A model generated the notes under the pieces. The model was given only the letters and a program-made list of their open reading frames with translations. It made no database searches and was not told where the DNA came from. A stretch of 64,000 nucleotides of DNA from Glycomyces amatae (GTDB lineage Bacteria > Actinomycetota > Actinomycetes > Mycobacteriales > Micromonosporaceae): contig NZ_JAJLQZ010000001.1 in assembly GCF_020991375.1 (NCBI RefSeq), positions 496,001-560,000 of the forward strand. The letters are read 5' to 3'. Numbering within the stretch: the first letter of the stretch is position 1; each line of letters opens with the position of its first letter. Made by a program: the position numbers and the translations under genes. Positions 55,601 through 64,000 of this stretch are shown here, one piece after another.

Positions 55601-56316
55601 GGCAGCAGCAGCGCGTACTCGCGCAGGTGCCTCTCGAAGCCGGGCACGACCCCGACCTCGAGGATCACCTCGTCGAGGTGCTGGAACGGCCCCAGGCGCT
55701 CCACGCGCTCGCGGACCTGCCGCGCGGTCGCCTCGTTGAACCCCGGCAGGTCCCGCAGGGCCTCCACGGGCGCGTGGTTGAGGTCGACCAGGCCGCCGTC
55801 GTCGAGCTTCCGCGGCAGGTCGGGGCGGCCGACGCCGCTGCGCTTGGCCAGGGCCGGGTCGCCTTCGGCGAGCCGCCGGGCGTCCTCGCGCAGCCGCGAG
55901 GCCCGGTCGAGCGTCGGCGCGACCCAGTCCGGCTCGCCGGAAGGGCGCGCGGGCGCCTGCGGGCGCGGCGCCTCCCGCGGCGCCCACACATGCCCGCGGA
56001 TCGCGAGCAGGTGGACCGCCGCCCCGAACGTGGAGGCCGCCAGCACCGCGAACGCGCTCCACAGCGCCCACTCGGGCGTCTCGCCCACGTCGAACGGCAG
56101 GATGAGCGCGAAGAACCCCAGGAACGCGGCCGTGTAGGCCACCAGCGGGGCCACCGTGACCGGAGACGGGCGCCGCCCGGCGGCGACGCCGAACGCCAGC
56201 GGCGCGCCGGCGCCGGGCACCAGGACCGGCAGCAGCGCCCACAGGAGCGTGGCCGCCCCCGGGCCGCCCGAAGGCAGCGGCGGGCGGGCGTCGGCGGGCG
56301 GGGGCGTCGCGGGCAT
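55597..56316 (-). CDS. Membrane protein with C-terminal helix-hairpin-helix (ComEA-like) domain
   Basis: 239 residues. Three hydrophobic segments (about 22-42, 52-75 and 85-108), a Pro-rich linker, then a helix-hairpin-helix domain near 178-235 (LVDLNHAPVEALRDLPGFNEATARQVRERVERLGPFQHLDEV). HhH pairs bind DNA non-specifically, as in ComEA, but ComEA has one anchor and no such long membrane part. Might be a membrane-tethered DNA-binding protein. Confidence 0.65.
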   Translation of the reverse strand: MPATPPPADARPPLPSGGPGAATLLWALLPVLVPGAGAPLAFGVAAGRRPSPVTVAPLVAYTAAFLGFFALILPFDVGETPEWALWSAFAVLAASTFGAAVHLLAIRGHVWAPREAPRPQAPARPSGEPDWVAPTLDRASRLREDARRLAEGDPALAKRSGVGRPDLPRKLDDGGLVDLNHAPVEALRDLPGFNEATARQVRERVERLGPFQHLDEVILEVGVVPGFERHLREYALLLP

Positions 56317-56369
56317 GACCCGATGGTATCGACCCGGTGCGCGCCCGGCCGCGGACGAAGCGGCACGGC

Positions 56370-56399
56370 GAAGGGCCGGGCGAAGCCGCCCGGCCCTTC
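56370..56399. terminator. Terminator after sucD
   Basis: Perfect 13-bp stem (56370-56382 with 56387-56399), 4-nt loop, between sucD and the membrane-HhH gene. Confidence 0.7.
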
Positions 56400-56411
56400 A
56401 CTGCGGCTGTC

Positions 56412-57299
56412 CTAGAGGTTCTCGATGACCTCGCGCATCAGCCGGGCGGTCTCGCTCGGGGTCTTGCCGACCTTGACGCCGGCGGCCTCGAGGGCCTCCT
56501 TCTTCGACTCGGCGGTCCCGGCCGAACCGGAGATGATGGCGCCCGCGTGGCCCATCGTCTTGCCCTCGGGGGCGGTGAAGCCCGCGATGTAGCCGACCAC
56601 GGGCTTGGTCACGTTGGCCTTGATGTACTCGGCCGCGCGCTCCTCGGCGTCGCCGCCGATCTCGCCGATCATGACGATCGCCTTGGTCTCCGGGTCCTCC
56701 TCGAACGCCTTGAGGCAGTCGATGTGGGTGGTCCCGATGACCGGGTCGCCGCCGATGCCGACGGAGGTCGAGAAGCCGATGTCCCGCAGCTCGTACATGA
56801 GCTGGTAGGTCAGCGTGCCCGACTTGGAGACGAGGCCGATCGGGCCCGCGCCGGTGATGTCGGCGGGGGTGATGCCCGCGTTCGACTTGCCGGGGCTGGC
56901 GATGCCGGGGCAGTTCGGGCCCACGATGCGGGTCTTGTTGCCCTTGGACTCGGCGTGGTTCCAGAACGCGACCGAGTCGTGCACCGGGATGCCCTCGGTG
57001 ATCACGATGACCAGCTCGATCTCGGCGTCGATCGCCTCGACCACGGCGGCCTTGGAGAAGGCCGGGGGCACGAACACGACCGAGGCGTTCGCGCCGGTCT
57101 CGGCCATGGCCTCGGACACGGAGGCGAACACCGGCAGGCTCACGCCGTCGACGTCGACCTTGGTGCCGGCCTTGCGCGGGTTCACGCCGCCGACGATCTC
57201 GGTGCCGGCCTTGAGCATGCGGCGGGTGTGCTTCATGCCCTCGGAGCCGGTCATGCCCTGGACGATGACCTTGCTGTTCTCGTTGAGGAAGATCGCCAT
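56412..57299 (-). CDS. sucD: Succinate-CoA ligase alpha subunit
   Basis: 295 residues, usual length. CoA-binding Rossmann domain ([19 protein letters not shown]...[10 protein letters not shown]), then the ligase domain with the phosphorylated His in [16 protein letters not shown]. With SucC it interconverts succinyl-CoA and succinate with NTP formation in the TCA cycle. It follows sucC after 4 bp as one operon. Confidence 0.96.
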   Translation of the reverse strand: MAIFLNENSKVIVQGMTGSEGMKHTRRMLKAGTEIVGGVNPRKAGTKVDVDGVSLPVFASVSEAMAETGANASVVFVPPAFSKAAVVEAIDAEIELVIVITEGIPVHDSVAFWNHAESKGNKTRIVGPNCPGIASPGKSNAGITPADITGAGPIGLVSKSGTLTYQLMYELRDIGFSTSVGIGGDPVIGTTHIDCLKAFEEDPETKAIVMIGEIGGDAEERAAEYIKANVTKPVVGYIAGFTAPEGKTMGHAGAIISGSAGTAESKKEALEAAGVKVGKTPSETARLMREVIENL

Positions 57300-57303
57300 C
57301 GGA

Positions 57304-58482
57304 CTAGGCCTCCTGGTTCGCGAGCTCAGCGGCCTTGTCGGCTGCGGCGTCCATGGTCTCGACCACGGTGATGAGCGGGTGGTTCGCGTCGGCGAGGATC
57401 TTGCGACCGGCCTCGGCGTTGTTGCCGTCGATGCGGGCGACGAGCGGCTTGGTGACGTCCTCGCCGCGGTCGGCGAGGGTCTGGAGGGCGCCGAGGATGC
57501 CGTTGGCGACCTCGTCGCAGGCGGTGATGCCGCCGAAGATGTTCACGAACACGCTCTTGACCTGCGGGTCCGACAGGACCACTTCGAGGCCGTTCGCCAT
57601 GACCGCGGCGGAGGCGCCGCCGCCGATGTCGAGGAAGTTCGCGGGCTTGACGCCGCCGTGCCGCTCGCCGGCGTACGACACGACGTCCAGCGTGGACATG
57701 ACGAGGCCGGCGCCGTTGCCGATGATGCCGACCGCGCCGTCGAGCTTGACGTAGTTCAGACCGGAGTCCTTGGCGCGCTGCTCGAGCGGGTCGACCGCGG
57801 ACTTGTCCTCGAACTCGGCGTGCTCGGGGTGGCGGAAGCCGGCGTTCTCGTCGAGGGTGACCTTCGCGTCGAGCGCGAGGACCTTCCCCTCGGGCGTGCG
57901 CACGAGCGGGTTGACCTCGACCAGGGTGGCGTCCTCGGCCACGAAGGCGTCCCACAGCTTCACGAACACGTCGACGAGCTGGTCGCGCAGGTCCTCGGGG
58001 AACCCGGCCTGGTCGAAGATCTCGTTCGCGACCTCCGGGGTGACGCCGACGCCGGCGTCGATGGGGCGCTTGACGACCTTCTCGGGGTCGGTGTGGGCGA
58101 CCTCTTCGATCTCCATGCCGCCCGCGACGGAGGCGATGCACAGGAAGGTGCGGTTCGCGCGGTCGAGCAGGTAGGAGTAGTAGTACTCCTGGTCGATGTC
58201 GGCGGTCACCGTGAGCATGACCTTCTCGACGGTGTGGCCCTTGATGTCCATGCCGAGGATGTTCCCGGCGTGGGTCTCGACCTCGGCGACGGTGTCGGCG
58301 AGTTTGACGCCGCCCGCCTTGCCTCGGCCGCCGACCTTCACCTGTGCCTTGACGACCACCCGGTCGCCGAGGCGCTCGGCGAGCTCCACGGCCTCCTGCT
58401 GGGTGGTGGCGACGCCGCCGTCCAGTACCGGCACGCTGTGCCGGGCGAACAGTGCGCGGCCCTGGTATTCGTACAGATCCAC
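57304..58482 (-). CDS. sucC: Succinate-CoA ligase beta subunit
   Basis: 392 residues. ATP-grasp domain ([48 protein letters not shown]) and CoA-ligase domain ([40 protein letters not shown]). The start is GTG 58482 with GGAG upstream. It heads the sucCD operon; 310 bp upstream on the same strand lies the triple-hairpin locus. Confidence 0.96.
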   Translation of the reverse strand: MDLYEYQGRALFARHSVPVLDGGVATTQQEAVELAERLGDRVVVKAQVKVGGRGKAGGVKLADTVAEVETHAGNILGMDIKGHTVEKVMLTVTADIDQEYYYSYLLDRANRTFLCIASVAGGMEIEEVAHTDPEKVVKRPIDAGVGVTPEVANEIFDQAGFPEDLRDQLVDVFVKLWDAFVAEDATLVEVNPLVRTPEGKVLALDAKVTLDENAGFRHPEHAEFEDKSAVDPLEQRAKDSGLNYVKLDGAVGIIGNGAGLVMSTLDVVSYAGERHGGVKPANFLDIGGGASAAVMANGLEVVLSDPQVKSVFVNIFGGITACDEVANGILGALQTLADRGEDVTKPLVARIDGNNAEAGRKILADANHPLITVVETMDAAADKAAELANQEA

Positions 58483-58792
58483 TGTAGAGTCCGCTCCACT
58501 AGCTAGTCTTCTTTGACCGGGCGCCCTGGTGCCTCCCGCTCGCGGCCCGGTGCGGGCCGCGGTCTCGGCGAACCGGGTCCGGCGATCGGGGACGGGTACA
58601 GGTGCCCGTTATCGCAGGGTAACCCCCGGCAGCGGGCCGATACCCCTGGCAGGGCGCCGGTGTGACGAGTCAGGCTGAAAACCCGTTGACACGGGCCGGT
58701 ACAGGGCCTTCACGGTCCGTCGCCGGCGAAGTGAGCGCCGCGGCGCCCGGACCGGGCGGTGGAGCGGGGTGCGGGAGCGGGGGCACAGAGGC

Positions 58793-58912
58793 GGGGACCG
58801 GACGCACCCCTCAGGCGTCCGGTCCCCTTAGCGGGAACCAAGCCCACCCCTCAAAGGCTTGATTCCCTTAGGCACGATGCCCTATCGCCACCCCTCAATC
58901 GACAGGGCATCG
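58793..58912. ncRNA. Triple-hairpin locus with identical ACCCCTCA loops (candidate RNA)
   Basis: Three consecutive hairpins in the gene-free stretch 58483-59144. HP1: 13-bp perfect stem 58793-58805/58815-58827, loop ACCCCTCAG. HP2: 12-bp stem with one mismatch, 58833-58844/58856-58867, loop CACCCCTCAAA. HP3: 13-bp stem with one mismatch, 58875-58887/58900-58912, loop CCACCCCTCAAT. The stems are unrelated in sequence, while the loop octamer is identical and CCCTTAG follows HP1 and HP2. As plus-strand RNA, the loops are complementary to Shine-Dalgarno-like GAGGGG; as minus-strand RNA they would read TGAGGGGT in a possible sucC leader. Elsewhere the stretch holds TTGACA (58686-58691) and a short GGGGCC hairpin (59005-59020), but no clear promoter or T-run. 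Confidence 0.6.
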
Positions 58913-59144
58913 GCAGTTTGTGGCATAGCTCTACATTGCGAGCTTTGCGGTTTGCGATTCGATCGGTAAGTGAACTTCCGGTGTCCTCGCGGTCGTGCTC
59001 ATTGGGGGCCTTTCGGCCCCTGCCGATGCGTCCTGCGCGGTGTTCCCACTGCGCCTGACACTAATAAGAACGAGGGCCCCGACGGCCGGTTACGGTCTCC
59101 CGGAAGTTTTTTTGGCCTCGAACATCGGCCCAGCTCAAGGGCGT

Positions 59145-59576
59145 TCAGACGGCCGCGGGACGCCCCTGATCGGGTGAGGCCACATGCTCGCGGACCCATT
59201 CGGCGATGGCCTGCGTCGAGGCCCCGGGACCGAATATCGCGGCGACTCCGGCCTCGCGCAGTCGCGCGGCGTCCTCGTCGGGAATGATGCCGCCGCCGAA
59301 GACGATGACGTCGCGCGCGTCGGCCTCGTCGAGGAGTGCCAGCACCCGCGGGAACAGCGTCATATGGGCGCCGGAGAGAATGCTCAGCCCGATGGCGTCG
59401 GCGTCCTCGGCGAGCGCGGTCGCGACGACCTGCTCGGGGGAGTTGTGCAGGCCGGTGTAGACGACCTCCATGCCCGCGTCGCGCAGCGCGCGCGCCACGA
59501 CCTTCGCGCCCCGGTCGTGGCCGTCGAGCCCGACCTTCGCCACGACCACCCGGATCGGTGCGCTTCCTGCAGACAT
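59145..59576 (-). CDS. Stand-alone cobalamin-binding (methylmalonyl-CoA mutase C-terminal type) protein
   Basis: 143 residues. B12-binding fold: [22 protein letters not shown] carries the D-x-H-x-x-G base-off motif, then LSILSGAH and [13 protein letters not shown]. It matches the small subunit or C-terminal domain of methylmalonyl-CoA-type mutases. No catalytic large subunit is adjacent, so it must pair with one elsewhere or act as a separate B12 sensor. GAGGAGGT precedes ATG 59576. Nearby sucCD makes succinyl-CoA, the product of methylmalonyl-CoA mutase; a metabolic link is suggestive only. Confidence 0.85.
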   Translation of the reverse strand: MSAGSAPIRVVVAKVGLDGHDRGAKVVARALRDAGMEVVYTGLHNSPEQVVATALAEDADAIGLSILSGAHMTLFPRVLALLDEADARDVIVFGGGIIPDEDAARLREAGVAAIFGPGASTQAIAEWVREHVASPDQGRPAAV

Positions 59577-59690
59577 AGATGTACCTCCTCGTACGGAGGC
59601 CGCGGCACCCACGGCGCTCGTGGCGAACCGTGCGTACCGCGGCCGTTGCTTACGAGTGAGCTTAGTCGCGACCGGCTGGGGGCGGTAGGG

Positions 59691-60698
59691 CTAACCGCCG
59701 TAGGGCGGCTGGGGCGGCTGCTGGCCCTGCTGCGGGTAGCCGGGAGGCGGCGGCGGGTAGGCGCCGGGCTGCTGCGGCTGCTGGGGGCCGGGCTGGCCGT
59801 AGCCGGGCGGCGGCTGCTGCCCGTACGGCTGCTGCGGGTACCCCGGCGGCGGGTAGCCGCCCGGGACGGCCGGAGCGCCCTTGATGTAGGCCTTGACCTC
59901 GTCCTTCGTCAGGTACAGGAAGCTGGCGTAGCCGTAGGCGCCCGCGTAGACGAGGTACAGGATCAGGCTGACCGGGTTGAAGATGATGAGCGAGCCGAGG
60001 AGGCCGAGGAGCGAGCCGACCGCGCCGATCATCATGAGGATGATGCCGGTGAGGCGCAGGCCCGCGGCGGTGATCTTGCCCTTCGGGAGCGCCCAGCCGT
60101 ACCAGCCGAAGGCGCCGGCCACGAGGACGCCGAAGATGACGCCGCCGATGGCCAGCGGGCCGATGATCGCGAGGTTCACGATGTTGAGCACGAGGGCCGC
60201 GCCCGCGGCGATCATCGCCATGAGGCCGATGTGCTTGATGCCGGTGGGCGCCTCGCCCTGCGGGGCCGCCTGCTGCGGCTGCCCGTAGCCGGGAGGCGGG
60301 GGCGGCGGGTAGGCGCCGGGCTGCTGCCCCGGCTGGCCGTACTGCTGCTGGCCCGCGGGCGGCTGCTGGGGCTGCCCGAGCGGGTTCGGCGGCGGGGTCT
60401 GCTGCGAGCTCGGCTGGAAGCCCGTCTGCGAGCCGCCGGTCTGCGGCATGACGCTGGTCTCGGCGAACGTCGCGGCCTGCGGTTCGGCCGGGCCGGTCGG
60501 GTTGCCGAGCGGCGAGGGCGGCGGCGGGGGCGTCGAGGGCCCGCTCGGGGCGGCCCCGCGCTGGATCTTCATGGTCTGGTCGAGCCCGGGCTCCTCGCCG
60601 CCGGGGGCGGGGGCGGGTTCTGCGGCGCCGGCACCGGGCTTGAGCTTGAAGGTGCCGCCGTCCTCGTCGTCGGGTCGGTCGTTCTCAGGGGGAGTCAT
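59691..60698 (-). CDS. Pro/Gln-rich membrane protein (DUF4190-like)
   Basis: 335 residues. An N-terminal 150 residues of Pro/Gln/Gly-rich sequence (QPQQPPAGQQQYGQPG, PPPPPPGYGQPQQ), four hydrophobic segments (about 157-250) and a second PPGYPQQ-rich tail. The compact helical core between low-complexity tails is typical of actinobacterial DUF4190 proteins. Acidic motifs with Thr near the start (TFKLKPG, DQTMKIQRG, ATFAETSVMPQT) could be Ser/Thr-kinase or FHA docking sites; inference only. Confidence 0.7.
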   Translation of the reverse strand: MTPPENDRPDDEDGGTFKLKPGAGAAEPAPAPGGEEPGLDQTMKIQRGAAPSGPSTPPPPPSPLGNPTGPAEPQAATFAETSVMPQTGGSQTGFQPSSQQTPPPNPLGQPQQPPAGQQQYGQPGQQPGAYPPPPPPGYGQPQQAAPQGEAPTGIKHIGLMAMIAAGAALVLNIVNLAIIGPLAIGGVIFGVLVAGAFGWYGWALPKGKITAAGLRLTGIILMMIGAVGSLLGLLGSLIIFNPVSLILYLVYAGAYGYASFLYLTKDEVKAYIKGAPAVPGGYPPPGYPQQPYGQQPPPGYGQPGPQQPQQPGAYPPPPPGYPQQGQQPPQPPYGG

Positions 60699-60829
60699 TG
60701 CATCCACTCTCCAAGCCGGATCAGGTCTCGTGACTTCTCTCGCCTTCACCATACCGACCTCGGCCCCCTCCCGGGGCGAGCCGTCCGGCGGCCGGGCCGG
60801 CCCGGCCGCCGCCGCGAACCGGTCCCGTT

Positions 60830-61216
60830 TCAGCCCAAGTGCTTGAGGAGTACGGACCGGTGGGTCGGGGCGGCCTGCTCGAAGCGCTCCCGCCCGGCGG
60901 GGGTGAGCGCGAGGAAGTTCGCGCGGCGGTCGAACTCGCACGCCGCGCGCGCCACCAGCCCGGCCTTCTCGAGCCGGGTCACGGTCCGCGAGAGGGCGCT
61001 CTGGCTCAGGTGCGTCTCGGCCTCGATGTCCTTCATCCTGGCCTTGACGCCGCACTCGCCGGTGGCGCGCCCGAGGATCAGGAGCACCTCGAACTCGCTG
61101 AGCCCCAGGCCGTGGCGGCTCTGGAGCTCGTTCTCGAGCTCGCACGAGGTGGTGTGGTAGACGCGCAGTGTTTCAGACCACTTGTCGCATACGTCGACGT
61201 CCGCTTCAGCCTCCAT
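60830..61216 (-). CDS. MarR-family regulator
   Basis: 128 residues. Winged helix with ARMKDIEAETHLSQSALSRTVTRLEKAGLVARAACEFDRRANFLALTPAGRE. Divergent from an MFS exporter; the 86-bp gap is filled with dyads (61223-61280), so it probably represses both genes until a ligand, perhaps the exported drug, releases it. Cys residues are near 21, 25, 55 and 93. Confidence 0.88.
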   Translation of the reverse strand: MEAEADVDVCDKWSETLRVYHTTSCELENELQSRHGLGLSEFEVLLILGRATGECGVKARMKDIEAETHLSQSALSRTVTRLEKAGLVARAACEFDRRANFLALTPAGRERFEQAAPTHRSVLLKHLG

Positions 61217-61222
61217 GACCAG

Positions 61223-61280
61223 GACATTACCATGTCAAGACATTTAATGTCCATGCATTTGATGTGTTGACATCAAATGC
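61223..61280. promoter_or_regulatory. Three dyad operators between marR-like and MFS genes
   Basis: GACAT-TACC-ATGTC (61223-61236), GACATTTAATGTC (61239-61251, perfect 6+1+6) and a perfect 11-bp inverted repeat with 4-nt centre (61255-61280, arm GCATTTGATGT). The spacing suits MarR dimers covering both divergent promoters. Confidence 0.7.
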
Positions 61281-61302
61281 ACGCGCATGTAAGTTCGCCT
61301 CC

Positions 61303-62751
61303 ATGACGATCACCGAACCCAGACCCCTGTCCCACCGCGCCTCCAGCCCCCGCGATACCCCGGCACACCCCCCGAGCCGGTGGGGGCCGAAGCTCTGGGC
61401 CGTGCTCGTCGTCGCCGGCCTCGCGATGTTCCTCGACGCGCTCGACGTCTCCATGGTCGGCGTCGCGCTCCCCTCCATCGGCGCCGAGCTCGGCCTCGAG
61501 ACCGCCTCGCTCCAGTGGATCGTCAACGGCTACATCCTCGGCTACGGCGGCCTGCTCCTCCTGGGCGGACGCATGGCCGACCTGCTCGGGCGGCGCCAGG
61601 TCTTCCTGACCGCGCTCGTGGTCTTCGGCGCGGCCTCCCTCGTCGGCGGCCTGGTCGACGACGAGGCCCTGCTCATCGCCTCGCGCATCGTCAAGGGCGT
61701 CGCCGCCGCCTTCACCGCCCCGGCGGCCCTGTCGATCATCACCACCACCTTCAAGGAGGGCCACGACCGCAACAAGGCCCTGTCGATCTTCACCGTCTTC
61801 GGCGCGACCGGGTACGCCTCCGGCCTCATCGCCTCGGGGCTCCTGACCAGCGTCGACTGGCGCCTGACGTTCTTCGCGCCCGTCGTCGTGACCGCCGGCG
61901 TCCTCATCGCCGCGTTCTTTGTGGTGCCGAAGAACGCCGAGCGCGAACGCGGCTCCATCGACTTCCTCGGCTCAGGGACCCTCACCGGCGGGATGCTCGC
62001 CGCGGTCTACACCATCGTCACCGTGCCCGAGACCGGCTTCACGCCGCTCACCACGGCCACCACCGCGGCCGCGGTCGTCCTCCTCGGCGCGTTCTTCGTC
62101 ATCGAGAACAAGGTCGCCCACCCGCTGGTGCGCCTGAGCATCTTCAAGGTCAAGTCGATCGTGCGGGCCAACCTCGCGGCCCTGGCGATCTTCGGGTCCT
62201 ACATCAGCTTCCAGACGATCGTGTCCCTGTACCTCCAGAACACGCTCCGGTGGGAGCCGATCCAGATGGCGCTCGCCCTGGCCCCGGCCGGCATCATCGT
62301 CGCGATCCTGTCGCCGATCGCGGGCCGGTTCATCGACCGCTACGGCACCAGGACGATGATCATCGCCTCGATGGCCGCGTTCGTCCTCGGCTACCTCTGG
62401 TTCATCCTGCGCGGCGGCAGCGCCCGGCCGGACTACGCCGTCGACTACCTGCCCGCGTTCCTGCTGCTGGGCCTCGGCTTCGCGATCGGCTTCTCGTCGG
62501 TCATGGTCCAGGCCACCGAGGGCATCTCGGACGACGAGCAGGGCCTCGCCTCCGGGCTCGTCCAGACCTCCGGCCAGATCGGCGGCGCGGTCGTCCTCGC
62601 GGTCGTCACCGGCCTCATCGCCGGCGGCGCCGCCACCGACATCGCCCAGTACCGGCCCGGCCTGTACCTGGTGACCGCGGTCGCCGCGGTCGGCCTGCTC
62701 GCCAGCGCGACCGCACTGCTGGGCCGCCGCACCGCGGTCGAGCCCGCGTAA
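61303..62751 (+). CDS. MFS drug exporter, DHA2 (14-helix) type
   Basis: 482 residues. Fourteen hydrophobic segments; MFLDALDVSMVGVALPSIGAELGL in helix 1 is typical of DHA2 proton-driven multidrug exporters, followed by GGRMADLLGRRQVF (motif A) and FGATGYASGLIASGLL. The ATG at 61303 was chosen because the earlier frame crosses the operators. Controlled by the divergent MarR protein. Confidence 0.9.
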   Translation: MTITEPRPLSHRASSPRDTPAHPPSRWGPKLWAVLVVAGLAMFLDALDVSMVGVALPSIGAELGLETASLQWIVNGYILGYGGLLLLGGRMADLLGRRQVFLTALVVFGAASLVGGLVDDEALLIASRIVKGVAAAFTAPAALSIITTTFKEGHDRNKALSIFTVFGATGYASGLIASGLLTSVDWRLTFFAPVVVTAGVLIAAFFVVPKNAERERGSIDFLGSGTLTGGMLAAVYTIVTVPETGFTPLTTATTAAAVVLLGAFFVIENKVAHPLVRLSIFKVKSIVRANLAALAIFGSYISFQTIVSLYLQNTLRWEPIQMALALAPAGIIVAILSPIAGRFIDRYGTRTMIIASMAAFVLGYLWFILRGGSARPDYAVDYLPAFLLLGLGFAIGFSSVMVQATEGISDDEQGLASGLVQTSGQIGGAVVLAVVTGLIAGGAATDIAQYRPGLYLVTAVAAVGLLASATALLGRRTAVEPA

Positions 62752-62762
62752 GGACCCGCACC

Positions 62763-62796
62763 GGAGGGGCCGCCGTCATCGGACGGCGGCCCCTCC
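62763..62796 (+). terminator. Terminator after the MFS gene
   Basis: Perfect 15-bp stem (62763-62777 with 62782-62796), ATCG loop. No long T-run. Confidence 0.75.
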
Positions 62797-62864
62797 CGCG
62801 TTCCCCGGTTCCTCGAGAGGTCCACGCGCCGTTCACTTCACGGCGGTCCTATTTAACGACGGTC

Positions 62865-63590
62865 CTACTTGACGACAGTGAGGACGGGCCGCAGCCGCCC
62901 GTCGCGCAGCGCCCAGGTCGCGTCGGCCCGGGACGCGACCGCCTCGTCGCGCGTGACCACCACGACCGCCGGGCCCCAGTCGTCGACGAGGCCGCGCAGC
63001 AGGTCGAGGACCTCGGCGGACTCGTCGGCGCCGAGCGCGCCGGTCGGCTCGTCGGCGAACACCACGTCGGGCCGCGCCGCGAAGGCCCGCGCGACGGCCG
63101 CCCGCTGCTGCTGGACGGCGGTCAAGGCGCCGGGCCTGCGGCGCAGCAGGTCCGCGACGCCGGTGCGCTCGGCCAGGAGCCGCAGCCAGGGCCGGTCGGC
63201 CTCGGCCCCGGCCAGCCGCAGCGGCAGCTGGAGGTTCTCCTCCACCGTGAGGGACGGCAGCAGGTTGTAGGACTGGAACACGAAGCCGATCCGGCCCTGG
63301 CGCAGCAGGGTCCGCTTGGCCTCGCCGAGCCCCGAGACCCGCCGGCCGCCCACGAACGCCTCGCCCGCGGTCGGGTCGTCGAGCCCGGCCGCGCAGTGCA
63401 GCAGGGTCGACTTGCCCGAGCCCGCCGCGCCCAGCACCGCGGTGAGGGTCCCGTGCGCGGCCTCGAGGGTGACGCGGTCGAGCACGGTGTGCGCGCCGTC
63501 GTAGGTCTTGACGACCTCGCGCAGGCGCAGCGCCGCGGGCCGGTCCGGGGCGGCGAGCAGGTCCTCGCGGGGCGCGGTGAGCGTGCTCAT
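62865..63590 (-). CDS. ABC transporter ATPase with degenerate signature and switch motifs
   Basis: 241 residues of MacB/LolD type. Walker A GAAGSGKST, Q-loop FVFQSYNLL and Walker B VFADEPTGALG are intact, but the signature reads LTAVQQQR instead of LSGGQxQR and the switch His is Arg (VVTRDE for VTHD). Both changes normally damage ATP hydrolysis, so the subunit may be regulatory, may pair with an active partner, or may be decaying. It overlaps the small membrane protein upstream by ATGA; no permease is in the window. Confidence 0.8.
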   Translation of the reverse strand: MSTLTAPREDLLAAPDRPAALRLREVVKTYDGAHTVLDRVTLEAAHGTLTAVLGAAGSGKSTLLHCAAGLDDPTAGEAFVGGRRVSGLGEAKRTLLRQGRIGFVFQSYNLLPSLTVEENLQLPLRLAGAEADRPWLRLLAERTGVADLLRRRPGALTAVQQQRAAVARAFAARPDVVFADEPTGALGADESAEVLDLLRGLVDDWGPAVVVVTRDEAVASRADATWALRDGRLRPVLTVVK

Positions 63591-63835
63591 CGGCGCTGCT
63601 CCGATCCGGCCTGCTTCCTCGACACGACCGCGCGGACGACGAGCGCGACGGCGCAGCCGGCGGCGATCGCCCCGAACGGGACCGCGATGAGCCACACCCC
63701 GACGAGCTGGAGGCCCGTGTTGAGGACGGCCCCGCCGAGGAGGCCGATCCACAGCGCGGCGGTGGTGAGCTTGTAGTGGCCGAGCGCGGCCTGGGGCGGC
63801 GGCGTCGGCGCGGTGGCGCGGTACTGGTCGTTCAT
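63587..63835 (-). CDS. Small membrane protein co-encoded with the degenerate ABC ATPase
   Basis: 82 residues from ATG 63835. Two hydrophobic segments (about 22-42 and 45-68) and a basic tail ending RKQAGSEQRR. ATGA overlap with the ATPase gene. Not recognised. 63836-64000 upstream shows no gene, only GC-rich DNA probably holding the promoter. Confidence 0.65.
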   Translation of the reverse strand: MNDQYRATAPTPPPQAALGHYKLTTAALWIGLLGGAVLNTGLQLVGVWLIAVPFGAIAAGCAVALVVRAVVSRKQAGSEQRR

Positions 63836-64000
63836 GGTGTTCCCTCCGGTGGATCGGGTGCCTTCGACGCTACGGCGGACGGCCCCCGCCCCCAATGCAG
63901 TCACCTGCCGAATCCGAGGTGAGGCCAGGTGCAGGACCGCGGGTACAGGTAGCTGTAGCGACGACCGGCGCCGCCGCGGGTAGGTTTCTGGGGCGAGCGC

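Noticed and set aside
58793..58912. CRISPR or ordinary intrinsic terminators
   Set aside because: There are only three units, without constant repeats and unique spacers, and no T-runs follow the hairpins. The conserved part is the loop.

Overview
The window is high-GC DNA from an actinobacterium, most likely a mycothiol-producing Streptomyces-, Micromonospora- or Glycomyces-like actinomycete. The genus is not resolved. The markers are a mycothiol-dependent enzyme, Lsr2, MsiK, ClpC with a ClgR-type operator, DivIVA, an actinobacterial ffs, and an integrated element of the pSAM2 (AICE) type. Most genes are tightly packed, with GTG and TTG starts and many ATGA overlaps.

Layout. 1-12.4 kb is core chromosome: murB (cut by the left edge), a mycothiol-dependent isomerase-type protein, msiK, an AmmeMemoRadiSam protein B, lysS, lsr2, clpC, a lipoprotein hydrolase and a secreted repeat protein. 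12.66-23.14 kb is a 10.5-kb integrative and conjugative element in a tRNA-Ser(GGA) gene. Its order matches pSAM2: int, xis, replication protein, FtsK/TraB translocase, Spd-like membrane protein, small ORFs and a Nudix (Pif-like) protein, with a divergent GntR regulator. The displaced native 3' end of the tRNA is still visible at the left end, and the current tRNA carries an element-derived variable arm.

23.5-31.9 kb holds ffs, tRNA-Thr(CGT), a two-component system divergent from a lipoprotein/adaptor/MacB-like transporter operon, a truncated haemoglobin plus flavohaemoprotein pair (nitric oxide detoxification) and a DivIVA protein. 32-37.7 kb has a secreted carbohydrate esterase behind a LacI-type operator, then dnaX-ybaB-recR, with an unusual 760-bp spacer carrying two consensus DnaA boxes, a 36-bp palindrome and a tandem repeat. 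37.9-43.9 kb is a complete five-gene oligopeptide/dipeptide ABC operon.

43.9-53 kb is accessory: an acyltransferase, an adhesin-like lipoprotein with its TetR regulator, a SnoaL/TetR divergent pair, a three-gene operon of unknown function, an Rpn-like nuclease, and a polymorphic-toxin cassette (YbaB-like, WXG-like, membrane carrier, EndoU-type nuclease, putative immunity) with a second putative immunity paralogue 3 kb away. 53.2-64 kb contains an amidohydrolase, a cupin, sucCD, a stand-alone B12-binding protein, a MarR/MFS efflux pair and an ABC ATPase with degenerate motifs.

The strongest candidate for something undescribed is at 58793-58912, between sucC and the B12-binding gene. Three consecutive hairpins with different stems present the same loop, ACCCCTCA. 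Next are a 259-bp nested palindrome and a conserved 13-bp leader before three genes in the integrated element.
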